Source: Rhizobium tropici CIAT 899 (GTDB lineage: Bacteria > Pseudomonadota > Alphaproteobacteria > Rhizobiales > Rhizobiaceae). Taken from it: a stretch of DNA of 64,000 nt. Under the pieces are notes generated by a model that worked only from the letters and a program-made list of their open reading frames with translations, was not told the DNA's origin and did not search any database. The first letter of the stretch is position 1, and every line of letters begins with the position of its first letter. The translations under genes were made by a program, and so were the position numbers. Shown in pieces: positions 34,438 through 43,502 of this stretch. The stretch is taken from NCBI RefSeq assembly GCF_000330885.1, contig NC_020062.1:1062374-1126373 (forward strand), in the 5' to 3' direction.

Positions 34438-34995
34438 TCATTCATGAATTTCTTGTTTGGGACGATCGATGCGATAGAGCACGTGCGGCCGCAGAATATT
34501 GCCTGGCGGCACGGTGATATCATCGAAATCGCCATCGTCGACTCGGATCATACCGATTTTCTCCATCGCGCGGCGGGAAGGAGTGTTAATCGCTGAGGTG
34601 TAACCGATCACGCAATCAGCCCGCAGCTCTTGCCACGCGAAATACAGGCAACGTTGGCTGATTTCCGTCGCATAGCCCTGCCGCCAATAGGCATGCCCCA
34701 GAATCCAACCGATCTCCAATGGAAAATTACCCGGAACTTCCGGCCCAGGACGTGAAAGACCTGCGCCGCCAATCAGCGCGCCATCAACTTTCCGCTCCAC
34801 GGCCAGAAAGCTGAAACCTTCCTTGGCGAACTGCTCGTTGGCTTCGTCGATCAGTTCGTTCGTCTCAGCCGCCGTGAGCAGGCTCGGATAGTAATATTTG
34901 CGAACCCGCGCGTCTGCATTTACGGCGGCAAACGGAACACGGTCGCTATCCTGCCAAGGCCTGAGAACGAGCCGGGAGGTTTCCAGAATAAGCAT
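34438..34995 (-). CDS. GNAT-family N-acetyltransferase
   Basis: From the ATG at 34995 (AAGGAG upstream) the protein has 185 residues. It matches the RimJ/RimL-type GNAT fold: N-terminal LETSRLVLRPWQDSD, the central EIGWILGHAYWRQGYATEI acetyl-CoA-binding motif, and SRRAMEKIGM near the end. It transfers acetyl to an amino group of an unknown substrate, perhaps a ribosomal protein N-terminus. A longer in-frame start at 35085 is less likely. Confidence 0.88.
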   Translation of the reverse strand: MLILETSRLVLRPWQDSDRVPFAAVNADARVRKYYYPSLLTAAETNELIDEANEQFAKEGFSFLAVERKVDGALIGGAGLSRPGPEVPGNFPLEIGWILGHAYWRQGYATEISQRCLYFAWQELRADCVIGYTSAINTPSRRAMEKIGMIRVDDGDFDDITVPPGNILRPHVLYRIDRPKQEIHE

Positions 34996-35155
34996 CCTAC
35001 TCCTTGGGGCAAACGGATTGATCTCGATGGCGTGAGGACACATACAATCATCAACCAGCGGCATCGTCATCGCAGTCGGCGCCATCCTTGTCTATGCACT
35101 GGTAATATTCGATGTCGTCAGTCAGCCGCGTTATTCGACCCGCGCCAATCCGAGA

Positions 35156-36115
35156 TCAATAGGTAAGCGTCACTACGACCGTATCCACGTAATTGCCTGG
35201 AGAGGGCGTCGTCTGGGGCGGGACTCGGCCATAGACCGTCAAAAGCTGCGCCGTGCCCGTTCCAGTTCCAGCAACCGTGCTGCCCGGTGTGTTGACATCG
35301 CCCCAGGGCTGCGACCGGTTGATATCCTTGTAGAGACCGTAGGTCACCGTCTCCGCTCCCTTCGTCATCTTTCGCGCCGTCGGTGCCGCGTTCGTTGTGC
35401 CGCCATTCAACGAGATCGTGTAGGGCGTACCCGGCGTACAGGTTGCCGTCACCGATCCGGCGGCATCGGTATTCGCACTCAGAACACCCTGCGTTCCGAA
35501 ATTGATGTTTTGGACGCTCACCAGGCAATTGGCGGCAACGCTCGCGTTGACGGTAAACGGCGCGGTTCCTGTCGTTCCGGTGGGTCCATTACAGTTCGTC
35601 GCGCTGCTGTAGCTGTAATAGAATGAGGTGCCGGATGCGAAGCTGGAGGTATACGACCCGGGCAGCGCCGTCGATGGCGTTCCAAGCGCCGTGCCATAGA
35701 CCGTCAGGCTACCGGTTGCGCCCACCAGCGAGCCATTCAACAGGGACATTGTCAGCGCATAGACCGGTGCCCGCGATGGATAGGGCCAGCTGCTCGATCC
35801 CCACACCACGCTCCGGCCATTATCGGAATACAGCTGATAGTTCAAAGAACTGGCTCCGTTCAGCATCTGACGTGCCGCAGCCGAAGATGCGCCGCCGCTG
35901 CCGGCGCCGATATCCGGGCAAATGAGAAGCCGCTTGCCCAAATCCAGGAGTCCTCCGGAACAACTTACACTTATAGTCGATGTCGAACTGACCGGGGTAG
36001 CCGACAAGATATCAACTGCCCCGAAGTTCATATTGGTGGCACTGAAGCTGCAGCTTTGCGCCAGGCAAAGCGAAGGCAGCAACAATGCGAGCAATATAGT
36101 GATCGAACGCAGCAT
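35156..36115 (-). CDS. two-domain spore-coat-U (SCPU) protein, likely pilus tip subunit (CsuE-like)
   Basis: From the ATG at 36115 (GAAAGG immediately upstream) the protein has 319 residues. A signal peptide (to LCLAQ) is followed by two SCPU domains: about 25-170 (CSFSATNMNFGAVD) and about 185-319 (CLVSVQNINFGTQGV), the second ending VYGRVPPQTTPSPGNYVDTVVVTLTY-like strands. Two-domain SCPU proteins are tip adhesins in archaic (Csu) chaperone-usher pili. It is last in a four-gene leftward operon, 14 bases after the usher gene. Conserved cysteines would form the intradomain disulfides. Confidence 0.85.
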   Translation of the reverse strand: MLRSITILLALLLPSLCLAQSCSFSATNMNFGAVDILSATPVSSTSTISVSCSGGLLDLGKRLLICPDIGAGSGGASSAAARQMLNGASSLNYQLYSDNGRSVVWGSSSWPYPSRAPVYALTMSLLNGSLVGATGSLTVYGTALGTPSTALPGSYTSSFASGTSFYYSYSSATNCNGPTGTTGTAPFTVNASVAANCLVSVQNINFGTQGVLSANTDAAGSVTATCTPGTPYTISLNGGTTNAAPTARKMTKGAETVTYGLYKDINRSQPWGDVNTPGSTVAGTGTGTAQLLTVYGRVPPQTTPSPGNYVDTVVVTLTY

Positions 36116-36129
36116 CCTTTCACCTCTCT

Positions 36130-38568
36130 TCAAAAGCACCTGACGTCATCGATGACAACCTGCTCACCCCGCTGCGGCCTATAGGCGAATTCGGCGTGGC
36201 ATTTCGTTCCATCCTCCAGCGAGACATCGATCGCATTCCTCGCATGCAACCCGCGAATATAAGTCTGACCGTCATAGCCGACCACGAAGTCTTCGTTCGC
36301 CCCCTGCAAGGTGCCGTTGAGCCCGGCACGCAGTGGCACCCCGTTCTTGTCCTTGATCGTAACCAGAGCTGCTTGCGGTGCTTCGGATACGCCGAACTTG
36401 ACGACCACGCCGCTGCGGTCTGCCGGCACGACGATTTCCTTCGTCGCGGGCACGTCGGCATCGACGGGCAGGTTCTTGGGATCGATGGAGACGGTGTTCG
36501 GTTCATAGGAGTTGAGATTGGGCACCAGAATGCGGCCGCTCGAATTGGTCTTGCCGGCCGGCCGGTTCTGCTGCTGAACCTCGACACCGGGAGCGCCGAC
36601 ATCGACGACGGCAAACGCGTCGTCGATCCGGTTGGTGGCAAAGACACCGCCGCCTGCAACGGCAATGGCACCATCGACCCGAGCCGTAGCGCTGGTCTGA
36701 TGATCCTGCTGCTGAAGGCCCGCCTCGACCTGTGCGAATGGAGCCCGATAGCTGATTGCCGCCTCGCGATAGGTGTCTTCGCCTTCAGAGGTGCGCAGGC
36801 GCCAGCCGAAGCTACCGTCCTCCTGCTGCATCGACTTGGAAACATCGGCAACGACACCAAGGCCGTTAGGCCCGCCTTGTACGCCCGTATTGGCCGTAAC
36901 GTTGCCGCCGAAGGGAATGGAGAGGCCGGCAAAGAAACCGAAATTGCTTCGGTCGTCGAGATCGGTGAAGGCGCTCGCATAGACTGTGGCACGCTTGAAG
37001 GTCTGACTGTAGGAAAGACCGGCTATCTTGCTCCTAGTGCCGTCGGCACTTTCAAGGTTGGTATAAGAGAGGTTAAGGCTGGACAGATCGAGTGGCGTTG
37101 GCACGCTCAGCGTGACCTGATCGATGGCGCGCGGCACACCGGCGCTGAGAATGCTCACATCTCCGGCAACGCTCGTTGTCGGCCGCGCGGAGACCGAGGC
37201 TATGTCGTCATAATCGCCAAAGGTCCGCTGTACGCGGGCGTAAAGAGCCCATCTGTCGTAGCTGAGCTCGAATGCGGCATTCATCAGCGCACCGGAACGC
37301 GAGCCGCTTTTGCTTGCCGCACCTGCTATTGACGCTACACCGAACGAGCTGACTGGAAAGGCGGCTCCCGCGCCGCCATTCAGAAGATCGGCGCCGCCCT
37401 CGAAGTGGCCCTCCAGTGTCAGCCAATCGGTCAGGCCGTACCTTGCGGTGGCGGCGCCCATGATACGACCGTCATAGTCACTGGAATCGGTTCCGAAATT
37501 CAGACGCGGAGTGCCGAGTTCGGCGGAAAAGTCCAAAAGGCCCTGACGCAGAAGCCAATTGGAGGAATAGAACGGCAGGGTCTGCGTGGTTTCGCGCCCG
37601 AGGCTGTCGCGCAGCACGACGGTTGCTTGCCCACCTCCGGAAAAGACAGGAAGGTTGGTCACCTGGAAAGGCCCGGCGGGAACGTCGCTGGAATAGGTGC
37701 GCACGTTCTGCGTATAGATATCGAGCGTCGAAGGAACGGCGGCCGTCCCGGCAAATGAGGGCAGCGGTTCGGTCACGAGGTCCGAGCGCAGCGCAAAATT
37801 GCGCTGAAACTGAATACCGCCGAAATAGACTGGCCGAGTCCATGACAGGCCGCCGGTGGTCAGGTCACCGGCACGATAGGTAACAAGGTTCTTCGGATCG
37901 GAGTAGCTCCAGGTCGTGTTGAGGCGGGTTATGCCGTCAAGACTGCCTTCGGAATATCCGGCGAGGAAGGACTGGCTGAGCGTGCCATAGGGGCTGAAGA
38001 GACGTGCATCGAAAGATCCGGATATTCCCTGGAACATGTTCGAATTGCCTTGAAAGAGACCGTTGGAACTTGCGTAGAGGGAATAGTTGAGGACGGCGCC
38101 ATAGCCGGACTGGGGTGCAGGGACCGCATTGTCCTGCTGCTGCCTGACATTGATGACGCGAGCCGCGCGCCCTTCGTCGGTCGTCTGCACGTAAAGACGC
38201 TGCGTCTCTATGTCGACCTGATATGACAGGCCGGGCAAAGTGCTGAGTTCGATCAGCTTATCGTCAGCGCCGGCCGGTGGCTTGATGCCCACCTCGCGCA
38301 ACTCTTGCGCGGTTGCAGCGAGCGAGCCATTCGGACGCTGTTTGAAATTGCCGATCATCTTCATCGACACGTTGTTGATGAATACTTCGAGATAGACGTC
38401 CATCGCGGCGGCCGGTTGCTCGGCCGTGGTCGCATTCGCCGGCAGATCGGGCACTTCCTGAGCACGCAGTACCGGCACTGAGAAAAGCATGCATATGAAA
38501 ACGGCGCCGGCACTACCGTTGATTAACGGCGACTTTGGCATCGAACGGCCCAAGATCACTCTGGCCAT
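36130..38568 (-). CDS. outer-membrane usher of a Csu-type chaperone-usher pilus
   Basis: The 812-aa protein has a signal peptide (ending VPVLRA), an N-terminal usher domain (VYLEVFINNVSMKMIGNF), a central beta-barrel rich in aromatic/glycine strands (LSWTRPVYFGGIQFQRNF) with a plug region, and C-terminal domains with PADRSGVVVKFGV and ECHAEFAYRPQRGEQVVIDDVRCF-like ends. Ushers secrete and assemble pilus subunits delivered by the periplasmic chaperone. Two starts, 38568 and 38541, both overlap the chaperone gene. The length fits ushers (about 800-850 aa). Confidence 0.92.
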   Translation of the reverse strand: MARVILGRSMPKSPLINGSAGAVFICMLFSVPVLRAQEVPDLPANATTAEQPAAAMDVYLEVFINNVSMKMIGNFKQRPNGSLAATAQELREVGIKPPAGADDKLIELSTLPGLSYQVDIETQRLYVQTTDEGRAARVINVRQQQDNAVPAPQSGYGAVLNYSLYASSNGLFQGNSNMFQGISGSFDARLFSPYGTLSQSFLAGYSEGSLDGITRLNTTWSYSDPKNLVTYRAGDLTTGGLSWTRPVYFGGIQFQRNFALRSDLVTEPLPSFAGTAAVPSTLDIYTQNVRTYSSDVPAGPFQVTNLPVFSGGGQATVVLRDSLGRETTQTLPFYSSNWLLRQGLLDFSAELGTPRLNFGTDSSDYDGRIMGAATARYGLTDWLTLEGHFEGGADLLNGGAGAAFPVSSFGVASIAGAASKSGSRSGALMNAAFELSYDRWALYARVQRTFGDYDDIASVSARPTTSVAGDVSILSAGVPRAIDQVTLSVPTPLDLSSLNLSYTNLESADGTRSKIAGLSYSQTFKRATVYASAFTDLDDRSNFGFFAGLSIPFGGNVTANTGVQGGPNGLGVVADVSKSMQQEDGSFGWRLRTSEGEDTYREAAISYRAPFAQVEAGLQQQDHQTSATARVDGAIAVAGGGVFATNRIDDAFAVVDVGAPGVEVQQQNRPAGKTNSSGRILVPNLNSYEPNTVSIDPKNLPVDADVPATKEIVVPADRSGVVVKFGVSEAPQAALVTIKDKNGVPLRAGLNGTLQGANEDFVVGYDGQTYIRGLHARNAIDVSLEDGTKCHAEFAYRPQRGEQVVIDDVRCF

Positions 38569-39232
38569 GCAGTGTCACGACGCCACCCGAGAGGGGTTTT
38601 GCTGTTCCGACAGGCCATTGCATCGTCGCCCCGGCAAGCACGTATCCGACCAGTCCGTTCCGGCTGCCGACCTTCGCCGCACCCTGCGCGAGGGTCACGT
38701 TCGACAGACGGAAGCGGCTGCCGCCATTGTTCTTGCCTATAAGAGCAAGGCTGTTGCCCTGCTGCTTGAGGCTCCAGACAATATCGGCGGGCTTTATGTC
38801 CGGCCGCTTGAAAAAGACAGGAATGGACTGACGCATGATGAGCGTGACCGTGCCGGCGCGCGCACGGGCAGGGTCGGGGAGTTCATCAACGATGACACGA
38901 TAGGTCTCCTCCGCCTTGACGGGCGCCTTGCTCGTACGAACCACTCTGACCACATACTGTGCGTTCGGATTCATCCGCGTCGCGGGAGGACTGGCAACGA
39001 CATCCCTGGTCGGTTCCAAGGTCTCTATCCCGCCCGCCTGGCTCCACTTGAAGACACGTATCTGGACGTTGATTGGATGGTCTCCGTCATTGGCCAGATT
39101 CAAGACCGTGGCAGCAGCCGGTGCTACAAGCTCCAGACTTGTGGGCGCTACCCGCAGAGATGCTGCGTTTATTTCATAAGCACTGAACAGCAAAAGCATA
39201 GTCGCGGCAATGCATGGCAACATGCGTTGCAT
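38513..39232 (-). CDS. periplasmic pilus chaperone (PapD-like, archaic type)
   Basis: The 239-aa protein has a signal peptide (to EINA) and two immunoglobulin-like domains: LRVAPTSLELVAPAAATVLNL in the first, IPVFFKRPDIKPADIVWSLKQ leading into the second. The conserved arginine (RVFKW.../PNAQYVVRVVR) and the G1 strand region fit subunit-binding chaperones. It donates a strand to incoming SCPU subunits and hands them to the usher. It follows the major subunit gene and overlaps the usher gene. Confidence 0.9.
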   Translation of the reverse strand: MQRMLPCIAATMLLLFSAYEINAASLRVAPTSLELVAPAAATVLNLANDGDHPINVQIRVFKWSQAGGIETLEPTRDVVASPPATRMNPNAQYVVRVVRTSKAPVKAEETYRVIVDELPDPARARAGTVTLIMRQSIPVFFKRPDIKPADIVWSLKQQGNSLALIGKNNGGSRFRLSNVTLAQGAAKVGSRNGLVGYVLAGATMQWPVGTAKPLSGGVVTLHGQSDLGPFDAKVAVNQR

Positions 39233-39257
39233 GACGGCCTCCCGGATCTGTGAGTTT

Positions 39258-39755
39258 TCAGTAGGTGACGGTAACCGCTACGGTATCGGTGTAGACACCC
39301 GCAGCCGGTGTGGTTTGCGGAGGTACCCGGCCATAGACATTTATGTTCTGGACCGCGCCGTTTCCTGTCCCCGAGACGGTGTCCGTGCCTATGGTCGTGC
39401 CCCAGGTCTGCGTTCGATTGGAGTCGGTATAGATCGCATAATTGATCGTCGCACTTGCTGGTCCTGTCATGACTCGGACGGCCGTTGTCGCACCTGCTCC
39501 AGCGCCGGCGCTCAGGCCGACATTATAGGTCTGCCCGGACGTGCATTGCACACCGATGGTGGTTGCTTGATCGATATTGCTGGTGATGACGCCGTTGGTG
39601 CCGAAGTTGAGATTATTGGCACTCTGGATCGTGCATTGCGCCTGGATAGTGATGGTAACCGTCATGTTGGCGCTTGTGGTGGCGGCCATTGCGGGTGGCG
39701 CTGCTATGGTCATTGCGATACCGATAAGGCTGGCGCCGCGGAGCATTCTCAGCAT
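39258..39755 (-). CDS. spore-coat-U (SCPU) domain major pilin (CsuA/B-like)
   Basis: The 165-aa protein has a signal peptide (ending PAMAA) and one SCPU domain with TITIQAQCTIQSANNLNFGTNGV, MTGPASATINYAIYTDSNRTQTWG and a C-terminal VYGRVPPQTTPAAGVYTDTVAVTVTY-like strand for donor exchange. This is the expected size and form of the repeating subunit of Csu-type pili. It is first in the operon; the AT-rich region upstream should hold the promoter. Confidence 0.9.
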   Translation of the reverse strand: MLRMLRGASLIGIAMTIAAPPAMAATTSANMTVTITIQAQCTIQSANNLNFGTNGVITSNIDQATTIGVQCTSGQTYNVGLSAGAGAGATTAVRVMTGPASATINYAIYTDSNRTQTWGTTIGTDTVSGTGNGAVQNINVYGRVPPQTTPAAGVYTDTVAVTVTY

Positions 39756-40215
39756 TCACATTCCCCTTCGCATAAGCCCCAAAAAATATCAGAATATAAT
39801 AAAATAAGCACATATATGATTCGCTGGCAATGCAGGTCGGAACCGCGGCGGCGGCAGCGATAGTCTCGACAGAATACCTCCAAAGTAGAGTTTCAATTTA
39901 TTTAGTGAATACTTATGGATGAGCGGGACTTTTGAAAAACATGGTTAATATTATCTTTCAGGATTGATTTACTCATCGGGACACCTGATCGGATCAGGGG
40001 CGAGGCGTATATGAAAGACGCGGAAACGCGCTTCATCAAGACGGGAAGCGAGTGCAGCTCCATGGCAACGCTCCGATCCTAGCCACGACCCGATGTGCGA
40101 AACGCATTCATCAACATTTCTTTGCGAAAAGCCTGCAATTGGCCACGTTTCGGTAAAAGCCGCGCCACAGTTTTCATGAGAATGGCTGTTCGAGATTTTC
40201 CCAAAGGAGCGGTCG
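39756..40215. other. divergent regulatory region of the pilus operon
   Basis: No gene was recognised in these 460 bases. The part nearest the pilin (39780-39830) is AT-rich, consistent with promoters. A near-perfect palindrome CCTGATC-G-GATCAGG (39984-39998) is the most notable site. Confidence 0.45.
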
Positions 40216-40830
40216 ATGGATACGCAGCCCGTGAGATGGTGGAATGGTCAAAGCGAAACGACTCGCAGGCTGGGGTGCGGGCTCGCGGTTTGCGGCACTG
40301 TTGTCGGCGCCCTCTATCTGATCGTCCAAACCGGCCCTGCCGACCGGTCGATCCGGCTCATCGACGAGGGCGGCCGCATCGCGATCAATGGCATGGCATC
40401 CGCACACCAATTCGCGATGAACAGATTGCAGTTGGCAGTCGATGCGAGCCCCGCAAGACCGCTGGTGTCGGTGCCAGTTCCGCAGCCTTCGCCGCTTGCA
40501 GCCATGATCAAGAGCAGCGAGCCGGCAAAGCGCGTTGTTCGCGCCGATGCGGGGAGGACGAAAGTCGCGTCATCTGCGGAGGTGGAGCATTTCGACCGCT
40601 GCCTGCCGCAATGTGAAACGCGGGACCCGCTGATAACAAGCAATCCGGACTATGCAGAGGCTGTTCTACCTGTCGCAGACGATGCTCCGTCTCCCGCCTT
40701 GGACGAAAGGGCCGGATTTCATCCCCTTGCGGACGCGCGAAACCTTTTGAGCAAAGCTGTGGACGCGCCAGGCATGGTGCTGCGCCGCAGCCAGCAGGTG
40801 ATCGACAATGTGGCCCGCGCGGATTGGTAG
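40216..40830 (+). CDS. membrane-anchored hypothetical protein
   Basis: The 204-aa protein has one predicted membrane segment at about residues 18-37 (LGCGLAVCGTVVGALYLIV) and then a polar, proline- and alanine-rich region to the C-terminus. No domain is recognised. The ribosome site AAAGGAG precedes the ATG. Rhizobial genomes carry similar single-pass hypothetical proteins. Location next to a pilus operon suggests, but does not show, a cell-surface role. Confidence 0.55.
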   Translation: MDTQPVRWWNGQSETTRRLGCGLAVCGTVVGALYLIVQTGPADRSIRLIDEGGRIAINGMASAHQFAMNRLQLAVDASPARPLVSVPVPQPSPLAAMIKSSEPAKRVVRADAGRTKVASSAEVEHFDRCLPQCETRDPLITSNPDYAEAVLPVADDAPSPALDERAGFHPLADARNLLSKAVDAPGMVLRRSQQVIDNVARADW

Positions 40831-40930
40831 GCTGGACAGGCGTCCGCGCCCGTTGGCGATATAGCGGCCAGGGCGCGGAACTTTGCAGCGAAGCGAAAGA
40901 GGGACATCAAGCCCCCTTGACGCCGGCCAC

Positions 40931-41812
40931 CTACAGGCCACCGGCGCTAGCTGTGCTGCGCAGCAGCCGGCAAAGGCTGACAAGGCCTGCATCGAAATTG
41001 CCGGATGCAGTTACCTGACGACAGGCAATCAGCATACGTTTCTGCTCGGCACTCGACATGGTACGGAAGGCGGCAAGTGTGCGGGTGCTCGATCCTGTGC
41101 CCGAACGTCCCGACCCAAGTCCTGTACCGCCCGTACCGCCTAGGCCGCCGATTGTCGTGCCAATGCCGCCCGTGCCCTTGCCTCCGGACCCGCTGCCGGT
41201 GCCAATGCCGCCGGAACCTGTGCCTCCAGATCCGCCGCCACTGCTTCCGCCAGAGCCGCCAATGCCGACGCCAACGCCGACACCCGCTCCGGATCCTCCG
41301 AGGGAAACGCCCGCCCCGGCATTAATGCCGCCCGAGCCGCCAACCGAAGCGCCAAGGCCAGCATTGACCCCGGAACCGTTAACCGACGCTCCCAAGCCGG
41401 CATTGACGCCATTCGAGCCGCCAACGGAGGCGCCAGCACCGGCATTAATGCCGCTCGTGCCGGATACGGAAGCACCCGCTCCGGCATTGATGCCATTGGA
41501 ACCGCCAACGGAAGCCCCGACACCTGCGTTAACGCCACTTGTTCCGGATACGGAAGTACCCGCCCCGGCATTGACGCCGTTCTTTCCGCCTATGGAAGCG
41601 CCGAGGCCGGCACTAAGCCCTTTGGAGCCGAGCCCGGCGCCCAGGCCGGCATTGATGCCGCCGACCGATACACCGACGCCCGCGCCCAGTCCGCCGCTTC
41701 CGGACTGGCTGCCGCCATGATCCGTCCCGCCACCGGGTTCCGCATAGCTCGTCGAGGCCAATAAAAGAAGTGCGGATGCAGCAATTGCCATCCGTGAAGA
41801 TTGTATTCTCAT
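40931..41812 (-). CDS. secreted glycine-rich protein with 14-residue repeats
   Basis: The 293-aa product has a signal peptide (MRIQSSRMAIAASALLLLASTSYA) and a long low-complexity middle (about 40-240). Residues 80-175 are near-perfect 14-residue repeats of the pattern [VI]-N-A-G-x-G-[AT]-S-V-[SG]-G-[ST]-[SN]-G, seven copies. They are followed by a glycine/serine tract. The last 45 residues are ordinary and end with two cysteines (C264, C281) in SAEQKRMLIACRQ...LVSLCRLL. The repeats resemble structural or glycine-rich surface proteins; the C-terminal segment may be the conserved, folded part. Function unknown. Confidence 0.7.
   Translation of the reverse strand: MRIQSSRMAIAASALLLLASTSYAEPGGGTDHGGSQSGSGGLGAGVGVSVGGINAGLGAGLGSKGLSAGLGASIGGKNGVNAGAGTSVSGTSGVNAGVGASVGGSNGINAGAGASVSGTSGINAGAGASVGGSNGVNAGLGASVNGSGVNAGLGASVGGSGGINAGAGVSLGGSGAGVGVGVGIGGSGGSSGGGSGGTGSGGIGTGSGSGGKGTGGIGTTIGGLGGTGGTGLGSGRSGTGSSTRTLAAFRTMSSAEQKRMLIACRQVTASGNFDAGLVSLCRLLRSTASAGGL
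41288..41575 (-). repeat. tandem 42-bp coding repeats of the glycine-rich protein
   Basis: About seven imperfect 42-bp units encode the 14-residue repeats (protein residues 80-175). One unit is 13 residues. Copies differ mainly by V/I and S/G alternation, implying expansion by recombination or slippage under selection for the pattern. Confidence 0.85.
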
Positions 41813-42085
41813 GACTAAACTCCGTTTCAGCTTAGACTTTGTGACAGTCTGTTTCTGATTGCCGGAGCGCGCGCACCGTAGAGTTGGAATGAAGGGGCTT
41901 ACCTATTCTCCTTTCCTCCCAAGACTACATTATAGAATAATCTAATTTAGTAATGCTTCAATATAAAAATTCACGGATGACTTGCATAATGACAACGCGA
42001 TTAATTTCGTGCAGGAGAAAATGCGCTATTTCCCGACGGAGTTGCTGGTTTCCATGGAGGAAGCGAGGCCTATTCTCGCAAGAGT

Positions 42086-43318
42086 TCAGGAACGTTCTTC
42101 CCAGACCTTCGCCAACTCCACGAGCGTCTTGACGGCTTTTTCCATGTCCTGTCGGCTCACCCATTCCAGTGGTGAATGAAAGGCATGGCCGCCGGCAAAG
42201 ATATTGGCGCAAGGCAGGCCCATGAAAGAGAGCCTGGAACCATCCGTCCCGCCGCGAATACTGCCTCGCACCGGCGCCATGCCGGCACGACGGATGGCCT
42301 CGACAGCGTTTTCGACAATCTCCGGATGACGATCGAGAATCACTTTCATGTTGCGGTACTGATGTCTGACGGTGAACTTATGCGATGAGCCGGGATAGGC
42401 GGCCATGACGTCCTTGACGATCGCTTCCAGCATAGCCTCCTTGTCAGCAAGGCCGGCTTCCTCGAAATCGCGGACGATGAAACCGAGCGAAGCCTTTTCC
42501 ATCAAGCCGCTGATCCCGGTGGGATGGATAAAGCCGTCGCGTCCGTCCGTCGTTTCCGGCGCCATGTCCTTCGGCAGCCTGTTGATGATCGCACCGGCTA
42601 TCTTGATGGCATTTTCCATTTTGCCTTTGGCGAAGCCCGGATGAATGGCGACGCCCTGGATGATGATCTCGACGCTGTCGGCGGAGAAAGTCTCGTCTTC
42701 GATATGACCCGCCGTTTCGCCATCGACCGTATAGGCGAATTGTGCTCCCAACTTCTTCAGATCGACCTTGTCGACGCCACGCCCGATCTCTTCGTCCGTT
42801 GTGAACAGCAGCTTGATGGTGCCATGGCGGATATCGGGATTGTCGACGAGATATTGGGCGGCTGCGACAATTTCGGCGAGACCGGCCTTGTCGTCGGCGC
42901 CAAGGAGTGTCGTGCCATCCGACGTGATGATGTCGTTGCCGATCTGGTCTCGCAGGGCAGGGTGTTCGTCAACCCGAATGACCTGCTGCGGATCGGCGCT
43001 GAGGCGGATATCACCGCCGGCGTAGTTCCGCAGGATTTGCGGCTTGACGTTCGTTCCGGTGAAATCCGGCGCTGTGTCCATATGCGAGCAGAAGCAGATG
43101 ACGGGGACCGGCTTGTCGACATTCGATGGAATGGTGGCATAGACATAGCCGTGCTCGTCCAGATGGGCATCGGCAAGCCCGATCGCCAGCAATTCCTCAA
43201 CCAGAATGCGCCCGAGATTCTTCTGCTTCGCGGTGGAAGGCTGCGTAACCGAAGACGGGTCCGATTGCGTATCGACGACAACATAACGAAGAAAACGATC
43301 GGTGACGGTATCGGTCAT
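42086..43318 (-). CDS. pepT: peptidase T (tripeptidase)
   Basis: The 410-aa M20B metallopeptidase has the motifs of PepT in order: SHMDTAPDF (H79, D81), TTLLGADDKAG, FTTDEEIGRG, YTVDGE, HPGFAKGKMENA and RGGTDGSRLSFMGLPCANIFAGGHAFHSPLEW near the C-terminus. It removes the N-terminal residue from tripeptides in the cytoplasm, using two zinc ions. The length is normal. It stands alone, transcribed leftward. Confidence 0.95.
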   Translation of the reverse strand: MTDTVTDRFLRYVVVDTQSDPSSVTQPSTAKQKNLGRILVEELLAIGLADAHLDEHGYVYATIPSNVDKPVPVICFCSHMDTAPDFTGTNVKPQILRNYAGGDIRLSADPQQVIRVDEHPALRDQIGNDIITSDGTTLLGADDKAGLAEIVAAAQYLVDNPDIRHGTIKLLFTTDEEIGRGVDKVDLKKLGAQFAYTVDGETAGHIEDETFSADSVEIIIQGVAIHPGFAKGKMENAIKIAGAIINRLPKDMAPETTDGRDGFIHPTGISGLMEKASLGFIVRDFEEAGLADKEAMLEAIVKDVMAAYPGSSHKFTVRHQYRNMKVILDRHPEIVENAVEAIRRAGMAPVRGSIRGGTDGSRLSFMGLPCANIFAGGHAFHSPLEWVSRQDMEKAVKTLVELAKVWEERS

Positions 43319-43438
43319 GATTCTGGCTCCGAAGAATCGCTAGGGTTTACATAGCTATAGCGCTGCGAGGGTGCATGGTTAAACCGATTTCGCGCTGAAG
43401 ACGCTGACGTGCAAAGCTGGCTGTCGCCGCCCCGACGG

Positions 43439-43471
43439 AAAAGGCCGCTCCAGCGCCGGGCGGGAGCGGCC
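43439..43471 (-). terminator. Rho-independent terminator of the DUF992 gene
   Basis: On the minus strand GGCCGCTCC, an 11-base loop and GGAGCGGCC form a perfect 9-bp stem followed by TTTT, 32 bases after the DUF992 stop codon. Confidence 0.75.
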
Positions 43472-43502
43472 ATATCATATGGTCAGGACTTTAATCGAAT
43501 AC

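Noticed and set aside
36196..37332. Long rightward open frame inside the usher gene
   Set aside because: It lies wholly within the usher coding region, and its translation shows no domain or signal peptide.
39984..39998. Palindrome CCTGATC-G-GATCAGG as operator for the pilus operon
   Set aside because: A single site about 230 bases from the nearest start, without recognisable regulator family; kept only as part of the intergenic description.
40011..40079. 22-codon mini-gene in the pilus upstream region
   Set aside because: Only a weak ribosome site, no similarity and no clear downstream attenuation structure, so not reported as a gene.
41288..41575. Regular short repeats that might be a CRISPR array
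   Set aside because: The units are contiguous 42-bp coding repeats in frame with a signal-peptide protein, without unique spacers or Cas genes.
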